From Pseudomonas proteolytica (GTDB taxonomy: Bacteria > Pseudomonadota > Gammaproteobacteria > Pseudomonadales > Pseudomonadaceae), in assembly GCF_007858275.1 (NCBI RefSeq), contig NZ_VFEV01000014.1, positions 62,001-126,000 on the forward strand: 64,000 nt of DNA. Direction: 5' to 3'. The notes beneath the pieces are model-generated. The model was not told the DNA's origin. It saw only the letters and a program-made list of their open reading frames with translations, and searched no databases. The translations under genes were made by a program, and so were the position numbers. Positions 1 to 8,397 of the stretch are shown here, piece by piece (positions within the stretch are counted from its first letter, which is position 1; each line of letters begins with the position of its first letter).

Positions 1-1
1 C

Positions 2-388
2 CCAGTGGCTCGCACCGAGCGCGTTGCCCGCACTCTGCGCCCGGCGCTGGATGCACCGGCCACTGGCGGTCGTATTTCCCGTCAGCCGCAGATCGAGGGT
101 GATCGTCGCCCATCGGCTCCGGCCCGTCAGGATGGCGAGCGTGCGCCGCGTACTCCACGTCCGGCCGGTCGTGGCGAAGCGCCAACAGGTGGCCGCAGCA
201 ACCGAGGCGATGCAGGCCGCGGTGCGCCGCAGACCGATCGTCCAGCCGAAGGCGCCAAGCGCCCAGCCAAGCCAGCGCCGAAAAAGCGCCCTGGGCTCAA
301 ACTGGTGGCTGACGAGCCATCGGGCAAGCGCCGTGGTGCACCGGCAGGTTCCGGGCAGCGTCCGGGCTTTGGTCGCAAGAAGCCTTAA
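2..388 (+). CDS. rluB: C-terminal tail of an RluB-like 23S rRNA pseudouridine synthase (5' end outside window)
   Basis: The reading frame is open at the window edge and ends at 386-388, so only the last 128 or so codons are visible. The peptide is a low-complexity basic tail rich in Arg, Gly, Pro and Lys, ending in GFGRKKP, with no visible catalytic domain. Pseudomonas RluB proteins carry such a basic C-terminal extension after the S4 and synthase domains, and rluB lies near the hexose genes in P. aeruginosa. The identification is therefore inference from tail character and context. A GTG at position 5 is in frame but is probably internal. A strong terminator follows at about 424. Confidence 0.5.
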   Translation, partial: PVARTERVARTLRPALDAPATGGRISRQPQIEGDRRPSAPARQDGERAPRTPRPAGRGEAPTGGRSNRGDAGRGAPQTDRPAEGAKRPAKPAPKKRPGLKLVADEPSGKRRGAPAGSGQRPGFGRKKP

Positions 389-423
389 GGGCTGCGGCAA
401 GTTTTAAGCTGCGAGCGGTAAGA

Positions 424-458
424 GAAAACGCCAACCCTGAGGGTTGGCGTTTTTTTTG
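424..458 (+). terminator. Rho-independent terminator after the rluB-like gene
   Basis: The stem ACGCCAACCC/GGGTTGGCGT with a TGA loop is followed by a run of eight T. An A-rich stretch on the 5' side may let it act in both directions. Confidence 0.9.
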
Positions 459-471
459 CGTCGGACTTTGT

Positions 472-569
472 GCAGGAGCGAGCTTGCTCGCGAAAAAACC
501 AGAGCTGTCACGCTTATCCAGGATGAACGCGGTGCTCGGGCGTTTGCCGCGAGTAGGCTTGTTCCTACA
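472..569. repeat. REPIN (GGAGCGAGCTTGCTCGCGAA type), degenerate right arm
   Basis: The left arm AGGAGCGAGCTTGCTCGCGA is paired with a diverged right arm ending in GTTCCTACA. The loop of about 55 bases resembles that of the REPINs flanking oprB. Confidence 0.75.
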
Positions 570-856
570 GATGATGGCAAGCCCGGTCGTCATGAATGTC
601 TTCCGCGCTGTAACAATTATTTTACGCAGGGCCTGAGCCTACGCCTGTCTTGGTCTCGTGGTTTTTTATCTGTAAAGAAAACTTGCCGATCGGTCAACAA
701 TCTCCCCGGCAAGGCTCCCTAACCAATCGAGCGGTGTACAATGCGCCGCGTTTTACTGTGACCCCCCTTGCATACCCATGCAAAAGGCCTTCAAGGCTGG
801 CTGCCTTGTTAACTCCGCCTGGCCACAAGCCGGACGGGTTCGATTTCGTCACAGAT

Positions 857-872
857 AAAAACAAACAGGTGA
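857..872 (+). promoter_or_regulatory. A-rich Hfq/Crc-like motif and Shine-Dalgarno of the aroP leader ORF
   Basis: AAAAACAAACAGG fits the AANAANAA catabolite-repression motif and runs into AGGTGA at 867-872, a good ribosome binding site for the ATG at 876. The rest of 570-856 holds no gene that I can support; presumably the promoter lies there. Confidence 0.4.
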
Positions 873-875
873 CGC

Positions 876-938
876 ATGACCGTAAGAAAGACGCTGAACT
901 CCTGGTGCCTGCGCTGGGGTTTGATCGGCGCTGCTTGA
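876..938 (+). CDS. possible 20-residue leader peptide upstream of aroP
   Basis: ATG at 876 is preceded by AGGTGA (867-872) and opens a 21-codon frame ending at TGA 936-938. The product is MTVRKTLNSWCLRWGLIGAA, with Trp at positions 10 and 14. The end of the ORF forms the 5' arm of a hairpin (930-938 with 946-955). The downstream gene is an aromatic amino acid permease, so translation of the Trp codons could influence its expression. This is inference. I see no T-run after the hairpin, so classical transcription attenuation is not demonstrated. Confidence 0.45.
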   Translation: MTVRKTLNSWCLRWGLIGAA

Positions 939-955
939 GTCGGTTTCAAAGCAGC
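930..955 (+). promoter_or_regulatory. hairpin between the leader ORF and aroP
   Basis: GCTGCTTGA (930-938) pairs with TCAAAGCAGC (946-955) with one bulged A and a seven-base loop. The 5' arm contains the leader stop codon. No T-tract follows, so it is not a canonical terminator. Confidence 0.45.
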
Positions 956-998
956 ATCGTGTAATCAACATCATCAAACCTTGCGTGAGACCCTTTTC

Positions 999-2420
999 AT
1001 GAGTGCAAACAACTCGCCTTCAGGTGAACTGAAGCGCGGCCTGAAAAATCGTCATATCCAATTGATCGCCCTCGGTGGCGCGATCGGTACCGGCCTGTTC
1101 CTGGGCTCGGCGGGGGTGCTGAAGTCAGCCGGCCCGTCGATGATCCTCGGCTATGCCATCTGCGGCTTTATCGCCTTCATGATCATGCGCCAACTGGGCG
1201 AAATGATCGTCGAAGAGCCAGTAGCCGGCTCCTTCAGCCATTTTGCCCACAAGTACTGGGGCGGTTTCGCGGGCTTTTTGTCGGGCTGGAACTGCTGGAT
1301 CCTTTATATCCTGGTGGGCATGTCGGAGCTGACGGCCGTCGGCAAGTACGTGCACTACTGGTGGCCGGAGATTCCGACCTGGGTCTCGGCGGCGGCATTT
1401 TTCGTGCTGATCAACGTGATCAACCTGGCCAACGTCAAAGTGTTTGGCGAGGCCGAGTTCTGGTTTGCGATTATCAAGGTGGTGGCGATTGTCGGCATGA
1501 TCGCCCTGGGCAGCTATCTGCTGGTCAGCGGCACCGGCGGGCCGCAGGCGTCGGTGAGCAACCTGTGGGAACACGGCGGGTTCTTCCCCCATGGCGTCGG
1601 TGGGTTGGTGATGGCCATGGCGATCATCATGTTCTCGTTTGGCGGCCTGGAAATGCTCGGCTTTACCGCCGCTGAAGCGGACCAGCCACGGACCGTGATC
1701 CCCAAGGCGATCAATCAAGTGATCTACCGCATCCTGATTTTCTACATTGGCGCCCTGGTGGTGCTGTTGTCGCTGACGCCATGGGACAGCCTGCTGGTGA
1801 CCTTGAACGCGTCCGGCGATGCCTATAGCGGCAGCCCGTTCGTGCAGGTGTTCTCGATGCTGGGCAGCAACACTGCCGCGCATATCCTCAACTTTGTGGT
1901 GTTGACGGCGGCGCTGTCGGTGTACAACAGCGGCACCTACTGCAACAGCCGCATGCTGCTGGGCATGGCCGAACAAGGCGACGCCCCGGCGGCGTTGGCG
2001 AAGATCGACAAGCGCGGCGTGCCCGTGCGTTCGATCCTGGCCTCGGCGGCAGTCACCCTGGTGGCGGTGTTGATGAACTACTGGATCCCGCAGCACGCCC
2101 TGGAACTGCTGATGTCCCTGGTGGTGGCCACGTTGGTGATCAACTGGGCGATGATCAGCTTCTCGCACTTCAAGTTCCGCCAGCACATGAACCGCACCGG
2201 CCAGGTGCCGCTGTTCAAGGCGCTGTGGTACCCCTATGGCAACTTTGTGTGCCTGGCGTTCGTGGTGTTTATCCTGGCGATCATGCTGATGACGCCGGGC
2301 ATTCAGAAGTCGGTGTATGCGATTCCGATCTGGCTGGCGTTCATGTGGGTCTGCTATTTCTTCAAGAGCAAGCGCGAGGCTCGGGAAAACCTGAGTGCGG
2401 TATCCTCGCTGAACAACTAG
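999..2420 (+). CDS. aroP: aromatic amino acid permease (AroP type, APC superfamily)
   Basis: A 473-residue inner-membrane transporter of the amino acid transporter (AAT) family, expected to import Phe, Tyr and Trp with protons. The N-terminal block LKRGLKNRHIQLIALGG and the GGAIGTGLFLGSA helix (residues about 26-38) match E. coli AroP almost exactly, as do VEEPVAGSFSHFA and ALSVYNSGTYCNSRML. About twelve hydrophobic segments are visible. ATG 999 aligns with the family start; a TTG at 981 is in frame but would add six residues. The gene is preceded by a possible Trp-containing leader and followed by a palindrome at 2426. Substrate range is inferred from similarity. Confidence 0.9.
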   Translation: MSANNSPSGELKRGLKNRHIQLIALGGAIGTGLFLGSAGVLKSAGPSMILGYAICGFIAFMIMRQLGEMIVEEPVAGSFSHFAHKYWGGFAGFLSGWNCWILYILVGMSELTAVGKYVHYWWPEIPTWVSAAAFFVLINVINLANVKVFGEAEFWFAIIKVVAIVGMIALGSYLLVSGTGGPQASVSNLWEHGGFFPHGVGGLVMAMAIIMFSFGGLEMLGFTAAEADQPRTVIPKAINQVIYRILIFYIGALVVLLSLTPWDSLLVTLNASGDAYSGSPFVQVFSMLGSNTAAHILNFVVLTAALSVYNSGTYCNSRMLLGMAEQGDAPAALAKIDKRGVPVRSILASAAVTLVAVLMNYWIPQHALELLMSLVVATLVINWAMISFSHFKFRQHMNRTGQVPLFKALWYPYGNFVCLAFVVFILAIMLMTPGIQKSVYAIPIWLAFMWVCYFFKSKREARENLSAVSSLNN

Positions 2421-2425
2421 CCTAC

Positions 2426-2457
2426 CCTGCAGGAGCCGGCAAACCGGCTCCTGCAGG
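2426..2457. repeat. perfect 14-bp inverted repeat between aroP and arfB
   Basis: CCTGCAGGAGCCGG and its exact reverse complement are separated by CAAA. It resembles a single compact REP and could form a strong hairpin at the 3' end of the aroP message. It has no T-run. Confidence 0.8.
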
Positions 2458-2477
2458 TGTCAACGGACCCGCTTTCC

Positions 2478-2891
2478 ATGTTGGTAATCTCCAGTAACGT
2501 GCACCTGCCCGATGCTGAAATCGAGTTGACGGCCATCCGCGCCCAGGGCGCAGGGGGGCAGAACGTCAATAAGGTTTCCAGCGCGGTGCACTTGCGCTTC
2601 GATATCGGCGCTTCATCGTTGCCGCCGTTCTACAAGGAGCGCCTGCTGGCACTGCGTGACAGCCGCATCACCAGCGAAGGCGTATTGATCCTCAAGGCCC
2701 AGCAATACCGGACCCAGGAACAGAACCGTGCCGATGCCCTGGAGCGCCTGGTGGAGTTGATCCTCAGCGCGACCAAGGTCGAGAAAAAACGCCGTCCGAC
2801 CAAACCCACCCTGGGCTCGAAAAAGCGTCGCCTGGAATCCAAGACCAAGCGCGGCAGCATCAAGGCCGGGCGCGGCAAGGTGGATTTCTAG
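2478..2891 (+). CDS. arfB: alternative ribosome-rescue factor ArfB (peptidyl-tRNA hydrolase)
   Basis: A 137-residue protein close in size to E. coli ArfB/YaeJ (140). It releases nascent peptides from ribosomes stalled on non-stop mRNA. The catalytic GGQ lies at residues 26-28 within [11 protein letters not shown], followed by HLRFDI and [11 protein letters not shown] as in the family. The basic C-terminal tail (KKRRPTKPT to the end), which enters the empty mRNA channel, is present. ATG 2478 gives MLVIS, matching the family start MIVIS; an upstream in-frame GTG at 2457 lies inside the palindrome. The 3' end overlaps the convergent MFS gene by four bases. Confidence 0.93.
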   Translation: MLVISSNVHLPDAEIELTAIRAQGAGGQNVNKVSSAVHLRFDIGASSLPPFYKERLLALRDSRITSEGVLILKAQQYRTQEQNRADALERLVELILSATKVEKKRRPTKPTLGSKKRRLESKTKRGSIKAGRGKVDF

Positions 2892-4111
2892 CCGGCGTTG
2901 CGTTCGTCGCGGTATTTGGGTGCCTGGCGATACAGGTATAGGCTCAGCAGCAGCCCGGCGAAGGCCGCCAGTGCGGCAAACAGAAAGATCGAAGCAAAGC
3001 CGAAACCCGCCGCAATAGCGCCGGCCAATGGCCCGGTGATGCCCAAAGACAAGTCGATAAACAGCGAATAGGCCCCCACCGCCGCGCCACGGCTGGAGGC
3101 AGGCACCAGGTTGACCGCCTCGACGCCCAGCGCTGGAAACACCAGGGAAAAGCCAAAGCCACTCAGGGCCGCGCCCGCCAACGCCAGTTCGGCATTCGGC
3201 GCCAGCCACAACAGCAGCAGGCCAAGGGTTTCCACCGACAGGCAGGCGATCGCCACGCGAAACCCGCCGATCCGGTTGATCAGGTTACCGAACAGCAACC
3301 GCGCGCCGATAAAGCTGGCCCCGAACAGGCTCAGGCACAGCACCGCGTTATCCCAGTTCTGGGTTGCGTAATACAGGGTGATAAACGTAGCGATGGTGCC
3401 AAAGCCGATGGAGCCCAGGGCCAGCCCGCAGCCGTGGGGCAGTACGCGGCCCAGCACATGCATGAAGGGCAGGCGTTCGCCGACTACGATGGGCGCCGCG
3501 ACTTTCGGCCAGGCCAGCAGCAGGCCCAGCACCGCCAGCACCATGATGCTGGCGCCCATGCTCCACAGCCCGAACCGGCTGACCAGCAGCACCCCCAGCG
3601 GTGCGCCAATCGCCAGGGCGCCGTAGCTGGCAATACCGTTCCAGGAGATGACCTTGGCGGTATTCAGCGCACCGACCCGGCCAATCCCCCAGCCAATGGA
3701 GCCCGATCCCACCAGGCTTTCGGCACTGCCCAGGACCAGCCGGCCAATCAGCAGGCTGGTCAGGCTCAAGGCCGGCAGATGGGTCAATGCCGCGGACACC
3801 AGCATGAACACCCCACTCAAGCCACAACCGGCCAGGCCGTACATCACCGCGCGCTTGCTGCCGCGGTTATCGATGATGCGCCCGGCATAGGGCCGGCTCA
3901 GCAGGGTGGCCAGGTACTGCACGCTGATCACCAGGCCCGCGATCACCGCGCCAAAACCCAGGTCGCTGTGGACATAGCCCGGCAATACGGCCAGGGGTAT
4001 GCCGATATTCAGATAGCCGATAAAGGTGAACAGCACGATGGAAACGACTTGCAGCGTGACCGCCATGGGGCGCTGGGTATCTGGCATGGGAGGGGTCCAC
4101 TGTCGCGGCAA
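2888..4111 (-). CDS. MFS transporter, YhhS-like
   Basis: A 407-residue protein with about twelve hydrophobic segments. Blocks [39 protein letters not shown] and the segment ending FPALGVEAV match E. coli YhhS, a major facilitator family member linked to drug or arabinose export. [17 protein letters not shown] is the cytoplasmic loop 2-3 motif. The start at 4111 gives [13 protein letters not shown]; the ATG at 4087 (MPDTQRP) is an equally good choice. The substrate is unknown. It is convergent with arfB, with a four-base overlap. Confidence 0.85.
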   Translation of the reverse strand: MPRQWTPPMPDTQRPMAVTLQVVSIVLFTFIGYLNIGIPLAVLPGYVHSDLGFGAVIAGLVISVQYLATLLSRPYAGRIIDNRGSKRAVMYGLAGCGLSGVFMLVSAALTHLPALSLTSLLIGRLVLGSAESLVGSGSIGWGIGRVGALNTAKVISWNGIASYGALAIGAPLGVLLVSRFGLWSMGASIMVLAVLGLLLAWPKVAAPIVVGERLPFMHVLGRVLPHGCGLALGSIGFGTIATFITLYYATQNWDNAVLCLSLFGASFIGARLLFGNLINRIGGFRVAIACLSVETLGLLLLWLAPNAELALAGAALSGFGFSLVFPALGVEAVNLVPASSRGAAVGAYSLFIDLSLGITGPLAGAIAAGFGFASIFLFAALAAFAGLLLSLYLYRQAPKYRDERNAG

Positions 4112-4206
4112 TAAAAGATAGGCTGCTTATGATACCGGTGCTTTGCGCTGCACAGGGCATAAAACCTTTGGCGGCTGAACGACCGCCATCGCTGGCGAGC
4201 CGGCGC

Positions 4207-4389
4207 CTACAGTGGCGCGGGGTTGAGCATGCGCGTGGTCACGAGCGCGGCCAGGGCGTTTTCCTGGGTGCCAAAGCGCTTGAGCAGCAGCGCTTGTTTT
4301 TCCGGGCTGAGGCGGCTCCACACATCGACCATTTGCAGGGCGGCGCCGAGTATCGCGTCATCGGGGGAATGCTTGGGAGTGTCAGGCAT
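4207..4389 (-). CDS. hypothetical 60-residue protein
   Basis: A short acidic-to-neutral protein starting MPDTPKHSPDD. Its middle part (AALQMVDVWSRLSPEKQALLLKRF) looks helical and amphipathic. No family is recognised. The ribosome site is weak. Support comes from an intact start and stop, normal Pseudomonas codon choice and the lack of any competing gene. It could be a small regulatory or toxin-antitoxin-like protein, but nothing in the sequence shows this. Confidence 0.5.
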   Translation of the reverse strand: MPDTPKHSPDDAILGAALQMVDVWSRLSPEKQALLLKRFGTQENALAALVTTRMLNPAPL

Positions 4390-4463
4390 GTTGCGTGTCT
4401 CTTGATTCAGGCGGTGTGGAAAGCGCGCAATGTCACGCTTTCCACACGGTCTGGGTACTGCGG

Positions 4464-4592
4464 TCAGTCGTCGCTATCGCTGTCGACCGGTGCTGCTTGT
4501 GCTGGCGCTTGTTTATCGCTGCCGGCCTGTTGTGGGGTTGGCTGCTCGGTCTCGTGCAGGCTTGGGAAGGGGAGATTGGGAATCTCGTGCAT
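4464..4592 (-). CDS. small conserved-looking protein, 42 residues
   Basis: Starts MHEIPNLPFPSLHETEQP and continues into a Pro/Gln/Ala-rich, acidic end (DSDSDD). The ATG at 4592 is preceded by GAGGAGCGACGACG, a very good Shine-Dalgarno at about the right distance, which is the main evidence that it is translated. No transmembrane segment or signal peptide is visible. Function unknown. An upstream in-frame ATG at 4676 would add 28 residues but lacks such a site. The stretch 4593-4743 upstream holds no other gene. Confidence 0.6.
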   Translation of the reverse strand: MHEIPNLPFPSLHETEQPTPQQAGSDKQAPAQAAPVDSDSDD

Positions 4593-4743
4593 CGTCGTCG
4601 CTCCTCGCAAGGTCTGTTGTGGGATTGCAGATGTGCCACGCTTTTTACAAAGCCTGGGCAGGATACAGCACTGCAAATGACAAAAAGACTTTTATCTCGC
4701 CAAATGCACGAACCTTTCGCCCCAAGACGCAAGTGACAAGAGG

Positions 4744-5334
4744 TCACACGCTGGCCTGGCGCTCCATGGCGGCCTTGTAGATGGAGTTTTTTGGCTGGGC
4801 AAAGACCCGCGCCAGCATGGGTTCGAAAAAGCTCAGGGGCAGGGTGGCATAGGCCGGATCGAAGGCGGCCGCATCGTACAGCGCGCAGAATTCAATGGTT
4901 TGCTCATACTGCGGGTGTTCATCAAATTGCTCGCGCAGGTGGCGATCCATGCCCAGGTGATGAAAGAAATAGTAGCCCTGGAAAATCCCGTGCTTTTCCA
5001 CCATCCACAGGTTTTGTGGGCTGACGAACGGTTTGAGGATGGCGGCGGCAATGTCCGGGTGGTTGTAGGAACCCAGGGTGTCGCCGATGTCATGGAGCAG
5101 CGCACAGACCACATATTCTTCGTCGCGGCCATCGTGCCAGGCGCGGCTGGCGGTCTGCAGGGAGTGGGTCAGGCGGTCCACCGGGAAACCACCGAAGTCA
5201 CCCTCCAGCAGCCGCAGGTGCGCGAGGATTCGCCCGGGCAACTGGCGGGCATAGGCACTGAAGTCGGCGGCGATGATGGACCAGTCTTCCTGGGTGCCGT
5301 CTTGCATATGGGTGAAGCGGGCCTGCTGGCTCAT
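4744..5334 (-). CDS. HD-domain phosphohydrolase-like protein
   Basis: A 196-residue soluble protein. The HD motif is clear in VVCALLHDIGDTLG (H81-D82), with an upstream His (H57 in RLTHSLQTA) and downstream His residues in the region KHGIFQGYYFFHHLGM, which can make up a metal site. HD proteins hydrolyse phosphate esters or nucleotides, but the substrate cannot be told here. The gene lies 28 bp downstream of the Mpo1-like gene on the same strand, so the two probably form an operon. The ends of the protein have no recognisable additional domain. Confidence 0.75.
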   Translation of the reverse strand: MSQQARFTHMQDGTQEDWSIIAADFSAYARQLPGRILAHLRLLEGDFGGFPVDRLTHSLQTASRAWHDGRDEEYVVCALLHDIGDTLGSYNHPDIAAAILKPFVSPQNLWMVEKHGIFQGYYFFHHLGMDRHLREQFDEHPQYEQTIEFCALYDAAAFDPAYATLPLSFFEPMLARVFAQPKNSIYKAAMERQASV

Positions 5335-5362
5335 CGGCGTGTCTCTTATTGTTTTGGATGGT

Positions 5363-5674
5363 TTAGAACGGCACCTTGCCCAGGATCATGTCGCGGTACA
5401 TCACGAAATCTCCCAGCAGGCTGTAGAACGGATGCTGGAATGTCGCCGGGCGGTTCTTTTCAAAGAAAAAGTGCCCGACCCAGGCAAAGCTGTAGCCGGC
5501 CACTGGCAGTACCCACAGTAGCCACCAGGCACCCTTGCCGATGGCGAACGCGAGAATAAAAATCACCAGGCTGGTACCGATAAAGTGCAGGCGCCGACAG
5601 GTGCTGTTGCCGTGTTCACTCAGGTAATACGGATAGAACTCGGCGAAGCTATTGAATTGTCTGACATTTTCCAC
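5363..5674 (-). CDS. Mpo1-like (DUF962) membrane protein
   Basis: Contains EFYPYYLSEHGNSTCRRLHFIGT and two hydrophobic stretches around WWLLWVLPVAGYSFAWVGHFFFEKNRPATF, typical of DUF962/Mpo1-like proteins. Yeast Mpo1 is an iron-dependent 2-hydroxy fatty acid dioxygenase, and conserved histidines are visible here. I chose the GTG at 5674 (product starts MENVRQFNSFAEF, 103 residues). It matches the usual family length and has AGAGGG upstream. The frame stays open to an ATG at 5746, which would add 24 residues without a good ribosome site. It is probably co-transcribed with the HD gene. Confidence 0.75.
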   Translation of the reverse strand: MENVRQFNSFAEFYPYYLSEHGNSTCRRLHFIGTSLVIFILAFAIGKGAWWLLWVLPVAGYSFAWVGHFFFEKNRPATFQHPFYSLLGDFVMYRDMILGKVPF

Positions 5675-5846
5675 GTTGGCCGGCCCTCTGGTTATTGTTG
5701 TGCCCGACGGATGTTCGGCGGGGAGCTTATTTGAGTCTAGAGTCATCACTGGCAAGGGCCAGTGACAATAGACGCCACTTTAGTATCCTTGGGTTCCTGG
5801 CTGCGATTTCAGCCGTCCCGTCATAGAACGCGTGCAAGATAACGCC

Positions 5847-6908
5847 ATGAACGAACGAACGACTTCTGCAAGCTGGGCGATGGGGATAGTCAAGGCGCTG
5901 GAGCTCGAGGGCCTGGATTGCCGCGCGCTGTTCAAACAGCTGGGCCTGGATTACAACGCCCTGGATGACCCCGACGCGCGCTTTCCCCAGGACTCCATGA
6001 CCCGGCTCTGGCAGCGTGCGGTGGAGGTTTCGGGCAACCCGGCCATTGGCCTGAATATGGGCAAGGTAGTACGCCCGGCGTCGTTCCATGTGGCCGGCTA
6101 TGCCTTGATGTCCAGCAGTACCCTGGCCGAGGGCTTTACCCGGCTGGTGCGCTACCAGCGGATCATCGCCGAAAGTGCTGACTTGAGCTTCCGCCTGTTG
6201 CCCGAAGGCTATGCGTTGATCCTTACGGTACACGGCGATCATCTGCCGCCCACCCGGCAAAGTGCCGAGGCATCGCTGGCCTGCGCGTTGGCGTTGTGTG
6301 GCTGGCTGACCGGGCGCACGTTGCAACCGCGCAAAGTGTTGGTGCAAGGCGCCCAGCCAGCCGACCTGGAACCCTATAAGCAGGCCTTTCATGCGCCGCT
6401 GGTGTTCAACGCGCCGTATGACGCGCTGATCTTCGAGCGGGCGGATATGGAAGCACCGTTGCCCACCGCCAATGAAGCGATGGCGCTGCTGCACGACCGG
6501 TTTGCCGGGGAATACCTGGCGCGGTTTTCCGAGAGCCGCGTGACCCACAAGGCCCGCCAGGTGCTCTGCCGGTTGCTGCCCCAGGGCGAACCCAAGCGTG
6601 AGATGGTCGCGCAGACGTTGCACCTGTCCCAGCGTACGCTACAGCGGCGCTTGCAGGAGGAGGGCACCAGCTTCCAGACCTTGCTCGACGACACCCGCCG
6701 CGAATTGGCCGAGCAGTACCTGGCGCAGCCGAGCATGACCCTGCTGGAAATCGCCTACCTGCTGGGGTTTGCCGACCCGAGCAACTTCTTCCGCGCGTTT
6801 CGCCGCTGGTTCGATGCCACGCCCGGCGAATACCGGGCGCGGTTATTGGAGACTTCGGCGAGTGTCAGTGTCGCCAGAACGCCGGCATACACAGTACAAA
6901 CACCGTAA
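5847..6908 (+). CDS. AraC-family transcriptional regulator with arabinose-binding-like N-domain
   Basis: A 353-residue protein. The N-terminal 200 residues resemble the PF12625-type ligand domain found in OruR/ArgR-like AraC proteins (LFKQLGLDYNAL, FHVAGYALMSSSTL). The C-terminal AraC/XylS DNA-binding domain has two helix-turn-helix motifs, around EMVAQTLHLSQRTLQRRLQ and LLEIAYLLGFADPSNFFRAFRRW, with the family ending TPGEYR. ATG 5847 is preferred over the in-frame GTG at 5832. It is divergent from the Mpo1/HD pair, which may be its target. Its 3' end overlaps trkH by 44 bases, tail to tail. Ligand unknown. Confidence 0.87.
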   Translation: MNERTTSASWAMGIVKALELEGLDCRALFKQLGLDYNALDDPDARFPQDSMTRLWQRAVEVSGNPAIGLNMGKVVRPASFHVAGYALMSSSTLAEGFTRLVRYQRIIAESADLSFRLLPEGYALILTVHGDHLPPTRQSAEASLACALALCGWLTGRTLQPRKVLVQGAQPADLEPYKQAFHAPLVFNAPYDALIFERADMEAPLPTANEAMALLHDRFAGEYLARFSESRVTHKARQVLCRLLPQGEPKREMVAQTLHLSQRTLQRRLQEEGTSFQTLLDDTRRELAEQYLAQPSMTLLEIAYLLGFADPSNFFRAFRRWFDATPGEYRARLLETSASVSVARTPAYTVQTP

Positions 6909-8319
6909 TGATCTCCAGCCGGCCGAGCAGCATGCCCAAGGACAGGATCCACTTGGCGGCATCTGGCAGGGTGGCGAAGTTGCCGGCCGGGCCGATGGTT
7001 TCGCCCAGCCCCGGGCCCACGCCGGAAACGGTGCTGGCGGCGCCGGTCAGGGCGGTCATCCAGTCCACGCCCAGCAACGACAGGGCCAGGGCGATCATGC
7101 AGATGGTGATGGCAAAGAAGAACGAGAACGTCAGGATCGACCGGACGATTTCTTCGTCGAGGCGATGGCCGTTGTATTTCTGCTTGATCACCGCCCTGGG
7201 GTGAATCAGCTGGTTCAAGTTGGCCTTGAGCAGGATATAGGCGACCTGGAAGCGGAAAATCTTGATCCCGCCCGCGGTGGAGCCCGAGCAACCGCCAACA
7301 AAACCCAGGTAAAAGAACAGCATCAGCGAGAAATTGCCCCACAGGCTGTAGTCACCCAGGGCAAAGCCGGTGGTGGTCACCACGGACGTGACGTTCAGCG
7401 CCACATGGCGCAGCGCATCCAGCCAGTGCAGGTTGGTGGTCCACCAGTACCAGGTGCCGAGCACGATCCAGGTCACCAACAGCATGCCCAGCAAGCCCTG
7501 TACCTGCTGGTCCTTGATCAGCGCCTTGCGGTTGCCACGCAAGGTGGCGACATACAAGGCAAACGGCAGGCTGCCCATGATCATCACGACTATCGCGACC
7601 CAATGCACGGCGGGCTGTTTCCAGTGCGCCAATGATTCGTCGGAGGTGGAGAAACCGCCGGTGGAAATGGCCGACATCGCGTGGTTGATCGCGTCGAACA
7701 GGCCCATGCCGGCCCACCAGAAGCCCAGGCTGCCGAGGATGGTAATGCCGACATAGGCCGCTACGATCAGGCGCGCCACCATATGCGAGCGGGGCATGAC
7801 CTTCTCGGAGCGGTCCGAGGATTCGGTCTGGAACAGGCGCATGCCACCGATGCGCAGCAGCGGCAGGATCGCCACCGCCATGCCGATAAAACCGATGCCG
7901 CCGAGCCAGTGCAGCATCGAGCGCCACATCAGGATGCCCGGTGACATGGTGTCCAGCCCACTGAGCACGGTGGCGCCGGTGGCGGTGATGCCGGACATGC
8001 TTTCAAAGAACGAGTCGGTATAGCTGATGTGCTGGGTCAGCAAGAACGGCAGCGCGGCAAAGATACACACCACCACCCAACTGCTCACAGTCAGCAGGTA
8101 CATGTCCCTGGGGCGCAGCTGGACTTGTTCCGGACGACCGGGAATCACCAGGGCCAGGCCTGCGATAAAGGTGATCATGCTTGCCCAGAGAAAGGACGGC
8201 AGGTCGCTGGTGCGGTCGAAAAACATCAGGGTGGCCATGGGCACTACCATGGCGACCGCGAGGGTAATCAGGAAGATGCCGATGATGAAACCAATGATTC
8301 GCAGGGTCGGCATTGCCAT
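6865..8319 (-). CDS. trkH: Trk potassium uptake membrane subunit TrkH
   Basis: A 484-residue inner-membrane K+ channel subunit that works with TrkA. All four filter loops are visible: SMSGITATGATV, AMSAISTGGFST, VVTTTGFALGD and STVSGVGPGLGE, each with its conserved glycine. VMPRSHMVARL and GGCSGSTAGGIKIFRF are also diagnostic. I chose ATG 8319 (MAMPTLRIIGF), giving the usual Pseudomonas length. The ATG at 8352 would add eleven residues and has an AGG nearby. The convergent AraC gene overlaps its last 44 bases, so the two mRNAs are complementary at their ends. Confidence 0.95.
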   Translation of the reverse strand: MAMPTLRIIGFIIGIFLITLAVAMVVPMATLMFFDRTSDLPSFLWASMITFIAGLALVIPGRPEQVQLRPRDMYLLTVSSWVVVCIFAALPFLLTQHISYTDSFFESMSGITATGATVLSGLDTMSPGILMWRSMLHWLGGIGFIGMAVAILPLLRIGGMRLFQTESSDRSEKVMPRSHMVARLIVAAYVGITILGSLGFWWAGMGLFDAINHAMSAISTGGFSTSDESLAHWKQPAVHWVAIVVMIMGSLPFALYVATLRGNRKALIKDQQVQGLLGMLLVTWIVLGTWYWWTTNLHWLDALRHVALNVTSVVTTTGFALGDYSLWGNFSLMLFFYLGFVGGCSGSTAGGIKIFRFQVAYILLKANLNQLIHPRAVIKQKYNGHRLDEEIVRSILTFSFFFAITICMIALALSLLGVDWMTALTGAASTVSGVGPGLGETIGPAGNFATLPDAAKWILSLGMLLGRLEIITVFVLCMPAFWRH

Positions 8320-8397
8320 GAATTGCGCTCGGGTGACAGTTTGAGGCGCCATTCTACCTAGGGTGCAGGGCTTGTAAACCGGGGGGTACGGATCTGA

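Noticed and set aside
671..676. TGTAAA half-site resembling a TyrR/PhhR box upstream of aroP
   Set aside because: The second half (TTTACA at six bases) is absent.
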